Shown: positions 48,667-56,985 of the stretch, in pieces
Position numbering within the stretch: the first letter of the stretch is position 1
Layout of the letters: each line of letters opens with the position of its first letter
Source: Cellulomonas aerilata
GTDB lineage: Bacteria > Actinomycetota > Actinomycetes > Actinomycetales > Cellulomonadaceae
Direction: 5' to 3'
Assembly: GCF_007991755.1 (NCBI RefSeq)
Contig: NZ_BJYY01000002.1
Location: 62,001 to 126,000 of the forward strand
DNA length: 64,000 nucleotides
The notes under the pieces: generated by a model
Databases searched by the model: none
The model's input: only the letters and a program-made list of their open reading frames with translations
What the model was told of the DNA's origin: nothing
Made by a program: the position numbers and the translations under genes

Positions 48667-49565
48667 GCGCCGCCGAGGGCTCCCCGCGGGCGCAGGTGCT
48701 CGACGGCACCGCCACCGCCAAGGCCATCAAGGCCGAGCTCGCCGAGCGGGTCGCGGTCCTGCGCGAGCGAGGGGTGGTACCCGGGCTGGGCACCGTCCTG
48801 GTCGGGGACGACCCGGGCAGCAAGGCGTACGTCGGGGGCAAGCACCGCGACTGCGCCGAGGTCGGCATCGCCTCGATCCGGGAGGACCTGCCCGCCGACG
48901 CCACCCAGGCGGACATCGAGGCGGCGGTCGAGCGGCTCAACGCCGACCCTGCCTGCACCGGCTACATCGTCCAGCTCCCGCTGCCGAAGGGCATCGACAC
49001 CAACCGCGTGCTCGAGCTCGTCGACCCCGACAAGGACGCCGACGGCCTGCACCCCACCAACCTCGGGCGCCTCGTCCTGCGGGTCACCGAGCCGGTCACC
49101 TCGCCGCTGCCGTGCACCCCGCGGGGGATCATCGAGCTGCTCCTGCGGCACGGGATCACGCTGGCCGGCAAGCACGTCGTCGTGGTCGGCCGCGGGACCA
49201 CGGTCGGGCGCAGCATCGGGCTGCTGCTCACCCGGCGCGAGCACAACGCGACCGTCACGCTCACCCACACCGGCACGCTCGACCTGGCCGAGCACACCCG
49301 GCACGCCGACGTGGTCGTCGCGGCGGCCGGGGTGCCCGGGATCATCACCGCGGACCTGGTCCGGCCGGGCGCGATCGTGCTGGACGTCGGCGTCACCCGC
49401 GTCGTCGACGGCGGGACCGGCAGGACCCGGCTCGCGGGCGACGTCGACCCCGGCGTCGCCGAGGTGGCCGCCTGGGTCTCGCCGAACCCCGGTGGGGTCG
49501 GTCCGATGACGCGGGCGATGCTCCTCGCCAACGTGGTCGACAGCGCCGAGGCGCAGGCCGGCTGA
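48663..49565 (+). CDS. folD: Methylenetetrahydrofolate dehydrogenase / cyclohydrolase
   Basis: A 300-residue bifunctional enzyme taking 5,10-methylene-THF to 10-formyl-THF with NADP. The first domain has [20 protein letters not shown] with the conserved Tyr and Lys and then [12 protein letters not shown]. The second has [22 protein letters not shown] and the Rossmann loop [12 protein letters not shown]. Its GTG overlaps the glyA stop (GTGA), so both are made from the riboswitch-controlled message. Length normal for the family. Confidence 0.97.
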   Translation: MSAAEGSPRAQVLDGTATAKAIKAELAERVAVLRERGVVPGLGTVLVGDDPGSKAYVGGKHRDCAEVGIASIREDLPADATQADIEAAVERLNADPACTGYIVQLPLPKGIDTNRVLELVDPDKDADGLHPTNLGRLVLRVTEPVTSPLPCTPRGIIELLLRHGITLAGKHVVVVGRGTTVGRSIGLLLTRREHNATVTLTHTGTLDLAEHTRHADVVVAAAGVPGIITADLVRPGAIVLDVGVTRVVDGGTGRTRLAGDVDPGVAEVAAWVSPNPGGVGPMTRAMLLANVVDSAEAQAG

Positions 49566-49570
49566 CCGCG

Positions 49571-49638
49571 GGCCGCGCCGCCGCCGTCCGATCCCGCCGC
49601 GCGCAGCGGCGGACCGGCGCCCTTCCGGCGGCGCGGCC
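49571..49638 (+). terminator. Terminator structure after glyA-folD
   Basis: A 13-bp perfect stem (49571-49583 with 49626-49638) encloses a smaller hairpin with GTCC/GGAC and CCGCC/GGCGG arms. It starts six bases after the folD stop. Confidence 0.65.
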
Positions 49639-49657
49639 GGTCGGTCAGGATGCGCGG

Positions 49658-50398
49658 ATGACGACGCCCCGGCCGACCGCACCGCTCGACCACCTCGTGC
49701 ACCTGGCAGAGCTGCAGAGGGCGTTCGCGCGCACGGTCCCCGCCGTCGACCCGCAGGCGCGCGTGCCGTGGTGCGGGCGATGGCGGGTGCACCACCTCGT
49801 CGTCCACCTCGCGCGGATCCACCACTGGGCGGCCGCCCAGGCGCGCCGGACCTGCGAGGTCCCGCTCGGGCGTGGGCCGTTCGAGCTCGAGCCGTTCTAC
49901 CGGCGCTGCGCCGCGGAGCTGCGTGACACGCTCGTCGAGCTCGGCCCGGACGCGGTCGGCTCCACGCTGCTCGGCCCCGGTCCGGCGTCGTTCTGGCGGC
50001 GCCGCCAGCTGCACGAGGCGCTCGTCCACCTCTGGGACCTGCGGACCGCGGGCGGCCTCCCGCTCGACGTCGACCCGGCGCTGTGGGCCGACACGGTCGA
50101 CGAGGTGGTGACGGTCATGCAGCCGCGGCAGGTGCGGATGGGCCGGATGGACCCGCTGCCCGCGCCGGTGGCCCTGGTCGCCACCGACGCCGGTGACCGG
50201 ACGTGGACGCTGGGCCCCGGCGGCGGTGACCAGGCCGGGGTGCGGGCCGGGATGCCGGCCGGGGCGCAGGTCACCGGACCGGCGCAAGGACTCGCCCTGC
50301 TCCTGTGGGGCCGCGCGCCGGCCGACGACCCGTCCCTGGCCGTCACCGGTGACCGCGCCGTGCTGGTGGACACGCTGAGCCGGCGCCTGACGCCGTGA
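49658..50398 (+). CDS. Maleylpyruvate isomerase-type, mycothiol-dependent DinB-fold protein
   Basis: A 246-residue protein of the actinobacterial maleylpyruvate isomerase family (DinB-like four-helix bundle plus C-terminal SCP2-like domain). The metal-site helices appear as RVHHLVVHLARIHHWAA (about residues 47-63) and the characteristic FWRRRQLHEALVHLWD (about 112-127), with the His/Glu pattern that binds zinc or nickel. These enzymes use mycothiol, which itself suggests an actinobacterium. The ATG at 49658 has no clear ribosome binding site, and CAGGAT just upstream could be a -10 for a leaderless message. Substrate unknown. Confidence 0.82.
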   Translation: MTTPRPTAPLDHLVHLAELQRAFARTVPAVDPQARVPWCGRWRVHHLVVHLARIHHWAAAQARRTCEVPLGRGPFELEPFYRRCAAELRDTLVELGPDAVGSTLLGPGPASFWRRRQLHEALVHLWDLRTAGGLPLDVDPALWADTVDEVVTVMQPRQVRMGRMDPLPAPVALVATDAGDRTWTLGPGGGDQAGVRAGMPAGAQVTGPAQGLALLLWGRAPADDPSLAVTGDRAVLVDTLSRRLTP

Positions 50399-50405
50399 GC
50401 GACCG

Positions 50406-50435
50406 TTGACCACCGCCCGCGGGCGTCCCTAGGCT
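50406..50435 (+). promoter_or_regulatory. Candidate promoter of the glyoxalase-domain gene
   Basis: TTGACC (50406-50411) and TAGGCT (50430-50435) with an 18-base spacer resemble a housekeeping promoter. The leader to the ATG at 50598 would be about 155 bases, with no recognised RNA motif. Confidence 0.5.
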
Positions 50436-50597
50436 CGACGTGGCTGATGCGGCCGGCCGCGTGCGCCCTGCCGGGGTGTGGTGAACGCATCGCAGGCAGG
50501 TCCTTCGCTGACCGATCCCCCCGCGACGACGCAGGCGGGCCGGCCGGAACGCACGCACCGACCCGTTCCCGCCGACGCCCGAGCGGAGGATGCGTCC

Positions 50598-51278
50598 ATG
50601 ACCGCCCTCATCCACCCGGCGGACCCCAAGGCCATGGCGCGCGTGCTGCGCGCCGACGTCCACGACCGGTACGGGGTCGAGCTCACGCACAGCCAGTGCC
50701 TGGAGATCGTCGCCCACCAGCTCGGCGCCGGGAGCTGGAACGTGCTGGCCGCGCGCCTGCGCGACGCCGTCGGACCCGAGGCCGACGGCGCACCCACCGC
50801 CCCCGCGGCCGCCGCCCCCCCGGCCGCCGCGACCGATGGGTTCCCCTGGGGTGGTGCCGCGACGACCATCCCGGTGCTGCGCATCTTCTCGGTGGCGGCG
50901 GCCACGCAGTTCTACGTCGACTTCCTCGGCTTCCGGCTGGACTTCGGCGGCCCGGCCGGCGGCCCCGGCACGGCGTTCTACGGCCAGGTCACCCGCTGCA
51001 CCACGACGCTGCACCTGACCGAGCAGCCCTACGACCCCCGGCCGGGCGCGACGACGCACGTGTGGATGTCGGGCCTGGACGCCTTGCGTGCGGAGCTGGA
51101 CGAGCGGCGCACCACGGTCCCGGTGTGGGGCCCGGCGGTGTGGGTGCCGGACCTGGAGCAGGCGCCGTGGGGAGCGCGCACCCTCACGCTCGCGGACCCG
51201 TTCGGCAACACGCTGCGCCTCACCGAGCCGGACGACCCTGCGGAGCGGGCCGGGCTCCCGGTGTGGTCGACCGGCTGA
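50598..51278 (+). CDS. Glyoxalase/VOC-superfamily protein with N-terminal helical domain
   Basis: A 226-residue protein. Residues 1-55 form a small helical module (RVLRADVHDRYGVELTHSQ, then CLEIVAHQLGAGSWNVLAA) seen in a subset of glyoxalase-superfamily proteins. An Ala/Pro linker (60-80) leads to a VOC domain (about 88-215) with the FYVDFLGFRLDFGG strand-turn and an ending LTLADPFGNTLRLTEP typical of bleomycin-resistance or dioxygenase relatives. GGAGGA lies before the ATG at 50598. Convergent with another VOC gene. Ligand unknown. Confidence 0.82.
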   Translation: MTALIHPADPKAMARVLRADVHDRYGVELTHSQCLEIVAHQLGAGSWNVLAARLRDAVGPEADGAPTAPAAAAPPAAATDGFPWGGAATTIPVLRIFSVAAATQFYVDFLGFRLDFGGPAGGPGTAFYGQVTRCTTTLHLTEQPYDPRPGATTHVWMSGLDALRAELDERRTTVPVWGPAVWVPDLEQAPWGARTLTLADPFGNTLRLTEPDDPAERAGLPVWSTG

Positions 51279-51291
51279 CCCGTGTGCCGCA

Positions 51292-51317
51292 GGCGCCGTC
51301 GCGCGTCCCTCGGCGCC
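51292..51317. terminator. Weak hairpin between two convergent VOC genes
   Basis: A 7-bp perfect stem (51292-51298 with 51311-51317) with a 12-base loop. Confidence 0.35.
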
Positions 51318-51326
51318 CCGCGGAGG

Positions 51327-51689
51327 TCACTCGAAGGTCAGGCAGAACGGGTGGCCGGCGGGGTCGGCGTACACGCGCCACGTGCCGTGGTCGTCGGAGA
51401 CGAGCCGCGCCCCCAGGGCCAGGACCTTCTCCTGCGCGACCGCGATGTCGTCCACCGCGATGTCGAGGTGGAGCTGCTGCGGCACAGTGGGGTCCGGCCA
51501 GGTCGGGGCCGGGTTGTCGGGCGCCAGCTGGAAGGACAGCCGGGGCCCGTCCCCGCCGGGCGCGGGGCCGATGTCCACCCAGTCCGGCTCCACCCCGATC
51601 ACCTCCAGGCCGAGGACGGCGGCGTAGAAGTCCGCGGCGGCGCGGGGGTCGGGGCAGTCCAGGACCACGGTTCCGAGTCGGCCGATCAT
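51327..51689 (-). CDS. VOC-family (glyoxalase/dioxygenase-like) protein
   Basis: A 120-residue single VOC domain. The beta-alpha-beta-beta-beta units are visible: VVLDCPDPRAAADFYAAVLG, RLSFQLAPDN, LHLDIAVDDIAVAQEKVLA and YADPAGHPFCLTF. The two His at LHLD and GHP, with a Glu at the end, could be metal ligands. The ATG at 51689 is preceded by CACGAT and no ribosome binding site, so a leaderless message is possible; an ATG 12 codons upstream is an alternative start. Function unknown. Confidence 0.82.
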   Translation of the reverse strand: MIGRLGTVVLDCPDPRAAADFYAAVLGLEVIGVEPDWVDIGPAPGGDGPRLSFQLAPDNPAPTWPDPTVPQQLHLDIAVDDIAVAQEKVLALGARLVSDDHGTWRVYADPAGHPFCLTFE

Positions 51690-51901
51690 CGGGCCATCGT
51701 GCCCCCGGCTGCTGCGCCGCGCCACGGTCGCCCGACCCGGTCGGCGACCCGTCCCCGGGCCGACGCCGCCCGGTCACGTGCGGGACGCCCGCCGTTGCTT
51801 GACCCGCGGGTGATCTGCCACCAGGTTGTCCCCGGCGCACATCCACGCCACCTCACTCACTCTCGCGACCCGCACGTGGGGCGCGGACAGGGGATCGACA
51901 C

Positions 51902-54505
51902 ATGCACGCAGTGACGGGTCGAGCACGAAGGGCAGGCGCCGTCACGGCGACGGCCCTCTCTGCTCTCGCCGTGGTCTTCGCCGGTGCGGCACCGGCCGGG
52001 GCAGCGGAGGTGGAGGCGGCGGCGACGGTCGACCTCAACCTCCTCAACATCAACGACTTCCACGGCCGGATCGGCCGCACCGGCCCCAACCTGGCCAGCA
52101 CGGTGCCGTTCGCCGGGACGGTCGAGCAGCTCCGCGCGGAGCACGGCGAGGAGAGCACGCTCTTCCTCTCCGCCGGCGACAACATCGGCGCCTCGCTGTT
52201 CGCCTCGTCCTCCGCGCAGGACCAGCCCACGATCGACGTCCTGAACGCCCTCGACGTGCAGGCGTCGGCCGTCGGCAACCACGAGTTCGACCAGGGGTTC
52301 GCCGACCTGCGCGACCGGGTCATCGGCGGCGGGAACGCAGACTGGACCTACCTGGCCGCCAACGTCTACGCGGTCGGCACGACCGACCCGGTGCTGGACG
52401 AGTACGCGCTGTTCGAGGTGAGCGGCGTGACCGTGGGCGTCGTCGGGGCCGTCACCCAGGAGACCCCGACGCTGGTCTCGCCCGCCGGCATCGCGACCCT
52501 CGAGTTCGGGGACCCGGTCGAGGCCGTCAACCGTGTCGCGGCGCAGCTGAGCGACGGCGACGCGGCCAACGGGGAGGCCGACGTCCTGGTCGCGGAGTAC
52601 CACGAGGGCGCCGCGTCGGTGGACGCCGACCCGACCCTCGAGGAGGCGCTGGCCGCCGGTGGGGTCTTCGCCGAGATCGTCGGGGAGACGTCGGCCGAGG
52701 TCGACGCGATCTTCACCGGTCACACCCACCAGAGGTACGCGTTCTCGGCGCCGGTCCCCGGCGTCGACGGCGCGACCCGGCCGGTCGTGCAGACCGGAAA
52801 CTATGGCGAGCACGTCGGCCAGATCGTGCTCACGGTGGACCCCGCGACCGGGGACGTCGTGTCGCACACGGAGCGCAACGTCGCCCGCACCGCGGTGCCC
52901 GACGCCGAGCTGATCGCCACCTACCCCCGGGTGGCCGAGGTCGCCGGCATCGTCGACGCGGCGGTCGCCGCGGCCGAGGTCGTGGGCAACCGGCCGGTCG
53001 GCTCCGTCACGGCGGACATCACGACGGCGTTCGCGGGCGGGACCTGGACGGGCCCCGGCGGCACGTACGTCGGCGGCTCACGCGACGACCGCGCGTCGGA
53101 GTCGACGCTCGGCAACCTGGTGGCCGACTCGCTCCGCGAGACGCTGGCCGACGCGGACCGCGGCGGCGCGCAGATCGGCGTCGTGAACCCCGGCGGGCTG
53201 CGGGCCGAGCTGCTCGCCGCCGGCGACGGCGTCATCACGTTCGCCGAGGCGAATGCGGTCCTGCCGTTCGTCAACAACCTCTGGACGACGACGCTGACCG
53301 GGGCGCAGTTCAGGACGCTGCTCGAGCAGCAGTGGCAGCGCGACGCCGCGGGCAACGTCCCGTCACGGGCCTACCTGCAGCTCGGCCTGTCGGACAACGT
53401 GTCCTACACGTTCGACCCGGCGCGGGCCGAGGGTGACCGGATCACCAGCATCACGGTGGACGGCCGGCCGATCGACCCGGACGCGGAGTACCGCATCGGG
53501 ACCTTCAGCTTCCTCGCCCAGGGCGGCGACAACTTCCGCGCGTTCACGCAGGGAACCCGGACGCGCGACTCCGGCCTCATCGACCGGGACGCGTGGATCG
53601 CCTACCTGACCGCGAACAGCCCGCTGACGCCGAGCTTCGACCGGCGCTCCGTGCTGGTCACCGGCTACCCGACGCAGGCCCGGACGGGCGACAGGCTGAC
53701 CCTGGGCGTCGAGCGCCTCGACCTGACGTCGCTGGGTGCCCCGGCGAACACCACACTGACGGCCTCGTGGGGCGACGGGCCGGTCGTGGCGACCGTCCCG
53801 GTCACCGCCGGCGCGGCGCGGCTCACGCTCACCGTGCCCGACGACGTCGTCGGCGAGGCGACGCTCGTGCTGCGGGCCCAGCCGTCCGGCACCACGGTCC
53901 GGCTGCCGCTGACGGTGGAGCGGTCCGTCGTGCCGACGTCCACGGCGCTGACCCTGTCGGCGGCGTCGGTCCGGTACGGCACCGCGGCCACCGCCACGGC
54001 GACCGTCACCGGTGCGACGAGCGGGGACGTGCGGTTCACCTGGGACGGCACCAGCGTCACCGTGCCGCTCGCGGACGGCGTCGCGACGACCACGCTGCCG
54101 GCCGGCCTGGCCCGCGGCGCCCACCCGGTCGTGGCGGAGTTCCTCGGCACCGCCGAGGCGGCGCCGAGCACGTCCGCACCGGTCACGCTCACCGTGGTGG
54201 GCCGGTCCTCGTCCGTGGACCTCACCCTCGCGCCGCGCAGCGTGTTCCAGGGCCTGCCCTCCGTGGCGGTCGCGCGCGTCCGCAGCGAGGGTCGCCCGGC
54301 GCAGGGCCGGGTCGAGGTGCTGGTCGACGGCGCGGTGGTGGCCACCCGGCAGGTCCAGGACGGCGTCGTCGCCGTCGTCCTGCGCTCGTCCACGCTGGCG
54401 GTCGGCCGGCACGACGTCACGGTCCGCTACCTGGGCAGCGACTCCACGGAGCCGTCCGAGGACACCGCGACCCTGACGGTGAGCAGGCTGTCGCTGCGGC
54501 GGTGA
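51902..54505 (+). CDS. Secreted 5'-nucleotidase / UshA-like metallophosphoesterase
   Basis: An 867-residue exported enzyme. A Sec signal ends near APAGAA-EVE (about residue 35). The metallophosphatase domain (about 42-330) has the dinuclear metal motifs NDFHGR (Asp52, His54), SAGDNIGAS, GNHEFDQGF and FTGHTHQR. The C-terminal nucleotidase domain (about 335-575) has NPGGLRAELLAAGDG and the substrate-binding FSFLAQGGDNF. Three immunoglobulin-like beta domains fill residues about 590-867. No sortase motif or S-layer repeat was seen, so it is probably released or held by the Ig-like domains. It should hydrolyse extracellular nucleotides for phosphate and nucleoside uptake. Confidence 0.93.
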   Translation: MHAVTGRARRAGAVTATALSALAVVFAGAAPAGAAEVEAAATVDLNLLNINDFHGRIGRTGPNLASTVPFAGTVEQLRAEHGEESTLFLSAGDNIGASLFASSSAQDQPTIDVLNALDVQASAVGNHEFDQGFADLRDRVIGGGNADWTYLAANVYAVGTTDPVLDEYALFEVSGVTVGVVGAVTQETPTLVSPAGIATLEFGDPVEAVNRVAAQLSDGDAANGEADVLVAEYHEGAASVDADPTLEEALAAGGVFAEIVGETSAEVDAIFTGHTHQRYAFSAPVPGVDGATRPVVQTGNYGEHVGQIVLTVDPATGDVVSHTERNVARTAVPDAELIATYPRVAEVAGIVDAAVAAAEVVGNRPVGSVTADITTAFAGGTWTGPGGTYVGGSRDDRASESTLGNLVADSLRETLADADRGGAQIGVVNPGGLRAELLAAGDGVITFAEANAVLPFVNNLWTTTLTGAQFRTLLEQQWQRDAAGNVPSRAYLQLGLSDNVSYTFDPARAEGDRITSITVDGRPIDPDAEYRIGTFSFLAQGGDNFRAFTQGTRTRDSGLIDRDAWIAYLTANSPLTPSFDRRSVLVTGYPTQARTGDRLTLGVERLDLTSLGAPANTTLTASWGDGPVVATVPVTAGAARLTLTVPDDVVGEATLVLRAQPSGTTVRLPLTVERSVVPTSTALTLSAASVRYGTAATATATVTGATSGDVRFTWDGTSVTVPLADGVATTTLPAGLARGAHPVVAEFLGTAEAAPSTSAPVTLTVVGRSSSVDLTLAPRSVFQGLPSVAVARVRSEGRPAQGRVEVLVDGAVVATRQVQDGVVAVVLRSSTLAVGRHDVTVRYLGSDSTEPSEDTATLTVSRLSLRR

Positions 54506-54553
54506 CCACGGGGTAGCACCCCAGGGCGCGTGACGCGTCAGCCCTGACGCACG

Positions 54554-54592
54554 GAGACCGGCGGCCGCCATCGACTGGTGGCCGCCGGTCTC
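54554..54592 (+). terminator. Terminator hairpin after the 5'-nucleotidase gene
   Basis: A 17-bp stem (54554-54570 with 54576-54592, one G-U wobble) with the 5-base loop TCGAC, 49 bases after the stop codon. Confidence 0.7.
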
Positions 54593-54600
54593 GTACGTCC

Positions 54601-54652
54601 GGCGCCGGGTCCCCGGTGCGCCGGTCGACCGGCGCACCGGGGACCCGGCGCC
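54601..54652. repeat. Perfect 52-bp palindrome
   Basis: Bases 54601-54626 are the exact reverse complement of 54627-54652 with no spacer, centred on GGTCGACC. It begins eight bases after the preceding hairpin and ends 39 bases before the exonuclease start. As RNA it would form a 24-25-bp hairpin; as DNA it could extrude a cruciform. Either a second terminator or a recombination or protein-binding site. Confidence 0.9.
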
Positions 54653-54691
54653 TCGGTGGGCGGTGTCGGAGGCGTGGGGTTGGATGGGGTG

Positions 54692-55501
54692 GTGCTGACA
54701 GTCGCCACCGCCAACGTCAACGGGATCCGAGCCGCCCACAAGCGCGGCATGGGGGAGTGGGTCGACACCCGCAAGCCCGACGTGCTGCTGCTGCAGGAGG
54801 TCCGGGCGCCGGACGGGCTGCTCGCCGAGTTCTTCCCCGCGGACGGGTGGGACCTCGCGCACGCCGAGAGCGAGTCCAAGGGCCGGTCGGGCGTCGCGAT
54901 CGCGTCGCGGCTGCCGATGAGCGCCGTGCGGATCAACCTCGACCAGGGCGTGGAGACCAACACCGGGCGCTGGGTCGAGGCCGACCTGGAGCTGGCGGCC
55001 ACCGACGAGGCGCCCGCCCGCACCCTGACGGTCGCCTCCGGCTACCTGCACTCGGGCACGGAGAACACCCCGTCGATGGACGAGAAGTACGCGTTCCTCG
55101 ACCTGGTGACGGCGCGCATGGCGACCCTCGCGGCGGACGGCGGCCTCGCGATCGTCGCCGGCGACCTCAACATCGCCCACCGCGAGGTGGACATCAAGAA
55201 CTGGAAGGGCAACCTGAAGAAGGCCGGCTTCCTGCCCGAGGAGCGGGCGTACGTCGACCGCTGGCTGGGCCAGGGCTGGCACGACCTGGGTCGCGAGCTC
55301 GGCGGCGAGGGACCGGGGCCGTACACGTGGTGGTCGTGGCGCGGCAAGGCGTTCGACAACGACTCCGGCTGGCGCATCGACTACCAGCTCGCCACCCCGG
55401 CGCTGGCGGACCTGGCGCGCACCGCGGTCGTCGAGCGTGCCGAGTCCTACGACCGCCGGTGGAGCGACCACGCGCCGCTGGTCGTCGAGTACGCGCTCTA
55501 G
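54692..55501 (+). CDS. xth: Exodeoxyribonuclease III (AP endonuclease family)
   Basis: A 269-residue EEP-fold nuclease acting on abasic sites and 3' ends in base-excision repair. Motifs in order are ATANVNGIRAA, DVLLLQEVRA (metal-binding Glu), SGYLHSGTENTPSMDEKYAF, IVAGDLNIAHREVDIKN (catalytic Asp/Asn) and the terminal SDHAPLVVEY (catalytic Asp-His). The start is uncertain: GTG codons at 54689 and 54692 are adjacent, and I chose the second because VLTVATANVNG fits the family N-terminus. The upstream frame runs into the palindrome and was rejected. Confidence 0.92.
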   Translation: MLTVATANVNGIRAAHKRGMGEWVDTRKPDVLLLQEVRAPDGLLAEFFPADGWDLAHAESESKGRSGVAIASRLPMSAVRINLDQGVETNTGRWVEADLELAATDEAPARTLTVASGYLHSGTENTPSMDEKYAFLDLVTARMATLAADGGLAIVAGDLNIAHREVDIKNWKGNLKKAGFLPEERAYVDRWLGQGWHDLGRELGGEGPGPYTWWSWRGKAFDNDSGWRIDYQLATPALADLARTAVVERAESYDRRWSDHAPLVVEYAL

Positions 55502-55522
55502 CGACGCCCGCCCCGCGCCGCC

Positions 55523-56080
55523 GTGCCACCCCCGGACATCCCCGCCTGCGTCGTGTCGGTCAGCCGCGACGACGCGCACCGCTTCAGCAAGCCGGTGGTC
55601 GACGCCATCACGCTCGTGGAGGGCTGGGGCGTGGAGGGCGACGTGCACGCCGGTCGCACGGTCCGGCACCGGTCCCGCCGCGCACGCGAGCCCGAGCTGC
55701 CCAACCTGCGCCAGGTCCACCTGCTCCACGAGGAGGTCCTGGACGACGTCGCCGGACGGGGCTTCCGGGTCGCGCCGGGCGAGATGGGCGAGAACGTGAC
55801 GACCCGCGGCGTGCTGCTGCTCGCGCTGCCGGTCGGCACCGTCCTCGGGCTGGGGCCGGACGCGTCGGTCGAGCTCACCGGCCTGCGCAACCCGTGCCGG
55901 CAGATCGACGGGCTCGCCCCCGGCCTCATGCGCGAGATGGTCGGCCGGGACGCCCGGGGGGACGTCGTCCGCCGCGCGGGCGTGATGGCGGTCGTCCGGA
56001 CCGGCGGCGTCGTCCGGCCGGGAGACCCGGTCACGGTGTCGCTCCCGGACGGTCCGCACCGCCCGCTCGGGCCGGTGTAG
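55523..56080 (+). CDS. MOSC-domain protein
   Basis: A 185-residue protein built mostly of a MOSC domain (about 20-170), the beta-barrel found at the C-terminus of molybdenum-cofactor sulfurases and in YiiM-like proteins. LEGWGVEGDVHAGRT-like sequence, APGEMGENVTT and the conserved Cys in LRNPCRQIDG are visible. It may handle sulfur or the molybdenum cofactor. The GTG at 55523 lies 21 bases after the exonuclease stop, so co-expression is likely. No molybdenum-enzyme gene is near. Confidence 0.87.
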   Translation: MPPPDIPACVVSVSRDDAHRFSKPVVDAITLVEGWGVEGDVHAGRTVRHRSRRAREPELPNLRQVHLLHEEVLDDVAGRGFRVAPGEMGENVTTRGVLLLALPVGTVLGLGPDASVELTGLRNPCRQIDGLAPGLMREMVGRDARGDVVRRAGVMAVVRTGGVVRPGDPVTVSLPDGPHRPLGPV

Positions 56081-56188
56081 GCGACCGCTCGGCACCGTCC
56101 GGCGGTCGCGTCCGTGCCGCTCCCGCCGTCCGTGCCGCCCCCGCGCCGCCTCCCCGCGCCCGCCTGCGGCCGCGGTGGACGACGGCGC

Positions 56189-56815
56189 CTACGGGGCGTC
56201 GTGCGCCGCCGTCGCGCTGCTCAGCGCCTGACCGGCGCGCCGCTGCGCCTCGTGCGCCTGCGACTCCAGCAGCTTGCGGCGCGCGCGCCACTGCGCGGCC
56301 GTGCGCGAGGTGATGTTCGGGTCGTCCCGGCGGATCCCGACCGCCCCGTCGAGCTGCTCGCGCAGGATGTCCAGGTGCCCGGCGTGCCGGGCCGTCTCGA
56401 CGCACATGTGCACGAGGATCTGGCCGAGCGTGACGTCCCGCGTCTCGGGGCGCCACCACGGCACCACGCCGCGGGCGTCCAGGGGCAGCGCGTCGATGGT
56501 CGCGTCGCTGTGCTGCGCGGAGAACCGGTGCAGCTCCAGCACGCTCTCCCGTGACTCGTCGGCCGGCACCCACAGGTCGGAGTCGGGCTCGGCGTCGTCG
56601 GCGAACCAGGGCAGGTCGCGCCCGCTGGGCCGGCCGAACACCTCGGCGAAGTAGCCCAGCTCGACGCTCGCGACGTGCTTGACGATGCCGAGCACGTTCG
56701 TGCCGGTGGGCGTCAACGGTCGCCGGGCGTCGTACTCGTCGAGTCCCTCGAGCTTGAGCAGCAGCGCGGCCCGGCCCTGCCGCAGGTAACGGTGGAGGGT
56801 CTGCTTCTGGTCCAT
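56189..56815 (-). CDS. DinB-superfamily protein (DUF664-like)
   Basis: A 208-residue four-helix-bundle protein. The three metal-binding His positions of the DinB fold appear as IVKHVASVELGYFAEVFG (about residues 44-61) and ILVHMCVETARHAGHLDILR (about 133-152). The N-terminus MDQKQTLHRYLRQGRAALL matches DUF664-like members. It may be a thiol-dependent enzyme of unknown substrate. The ATG at 56815 lacks a ribosome binding site, and CACAGT six bases upstream on the - strand could be a -10 for a leaderless mRNA. It lies 170 bases downstream of the ABC permease gene. Confidence 0.85.
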   Translation of the reverse strand: MDQKQTLHRYLRQGRAALLLKLEGLDEYDARRPLTPTGTNVLGIVKHVASVELGYFAEVFGRPSGRDLPWFADDAEPDSDLWVPADESRESVLELHRFSAQHSDATIDALPLDARGVVPWWRPETRDVTLGQILVHMCVETARHAGHLDILREQLDGAVGIRRDDPNITSRTAAQWRARRKLLESQAHEAQRRAGQALSSATAAHDAP

Positions 56816-56985
56816 GGACCCACTGTGCCCAACCTGCCTCGGCGGAGGCCATGGCTTTGGGGCCATCGGTCCAGGGCCGTCGGTCCCCGGGCCATCGGGT
56901 CCAGGGGCCGCGCCCGTGGCCGGCGGCGGCGGCGTGCCACCCGGCGGCGAGGTCGTCGGGTCCGACGCGGGCCTGCGCCCGGCCG

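Noticed and set aside
54578-54691. Upstream extension of the exonuclease gene
   Set aside because: It would translate the 52-bp palindrome and terminator hairpin. Family N-termini begin at the LTVATANVNG segment.
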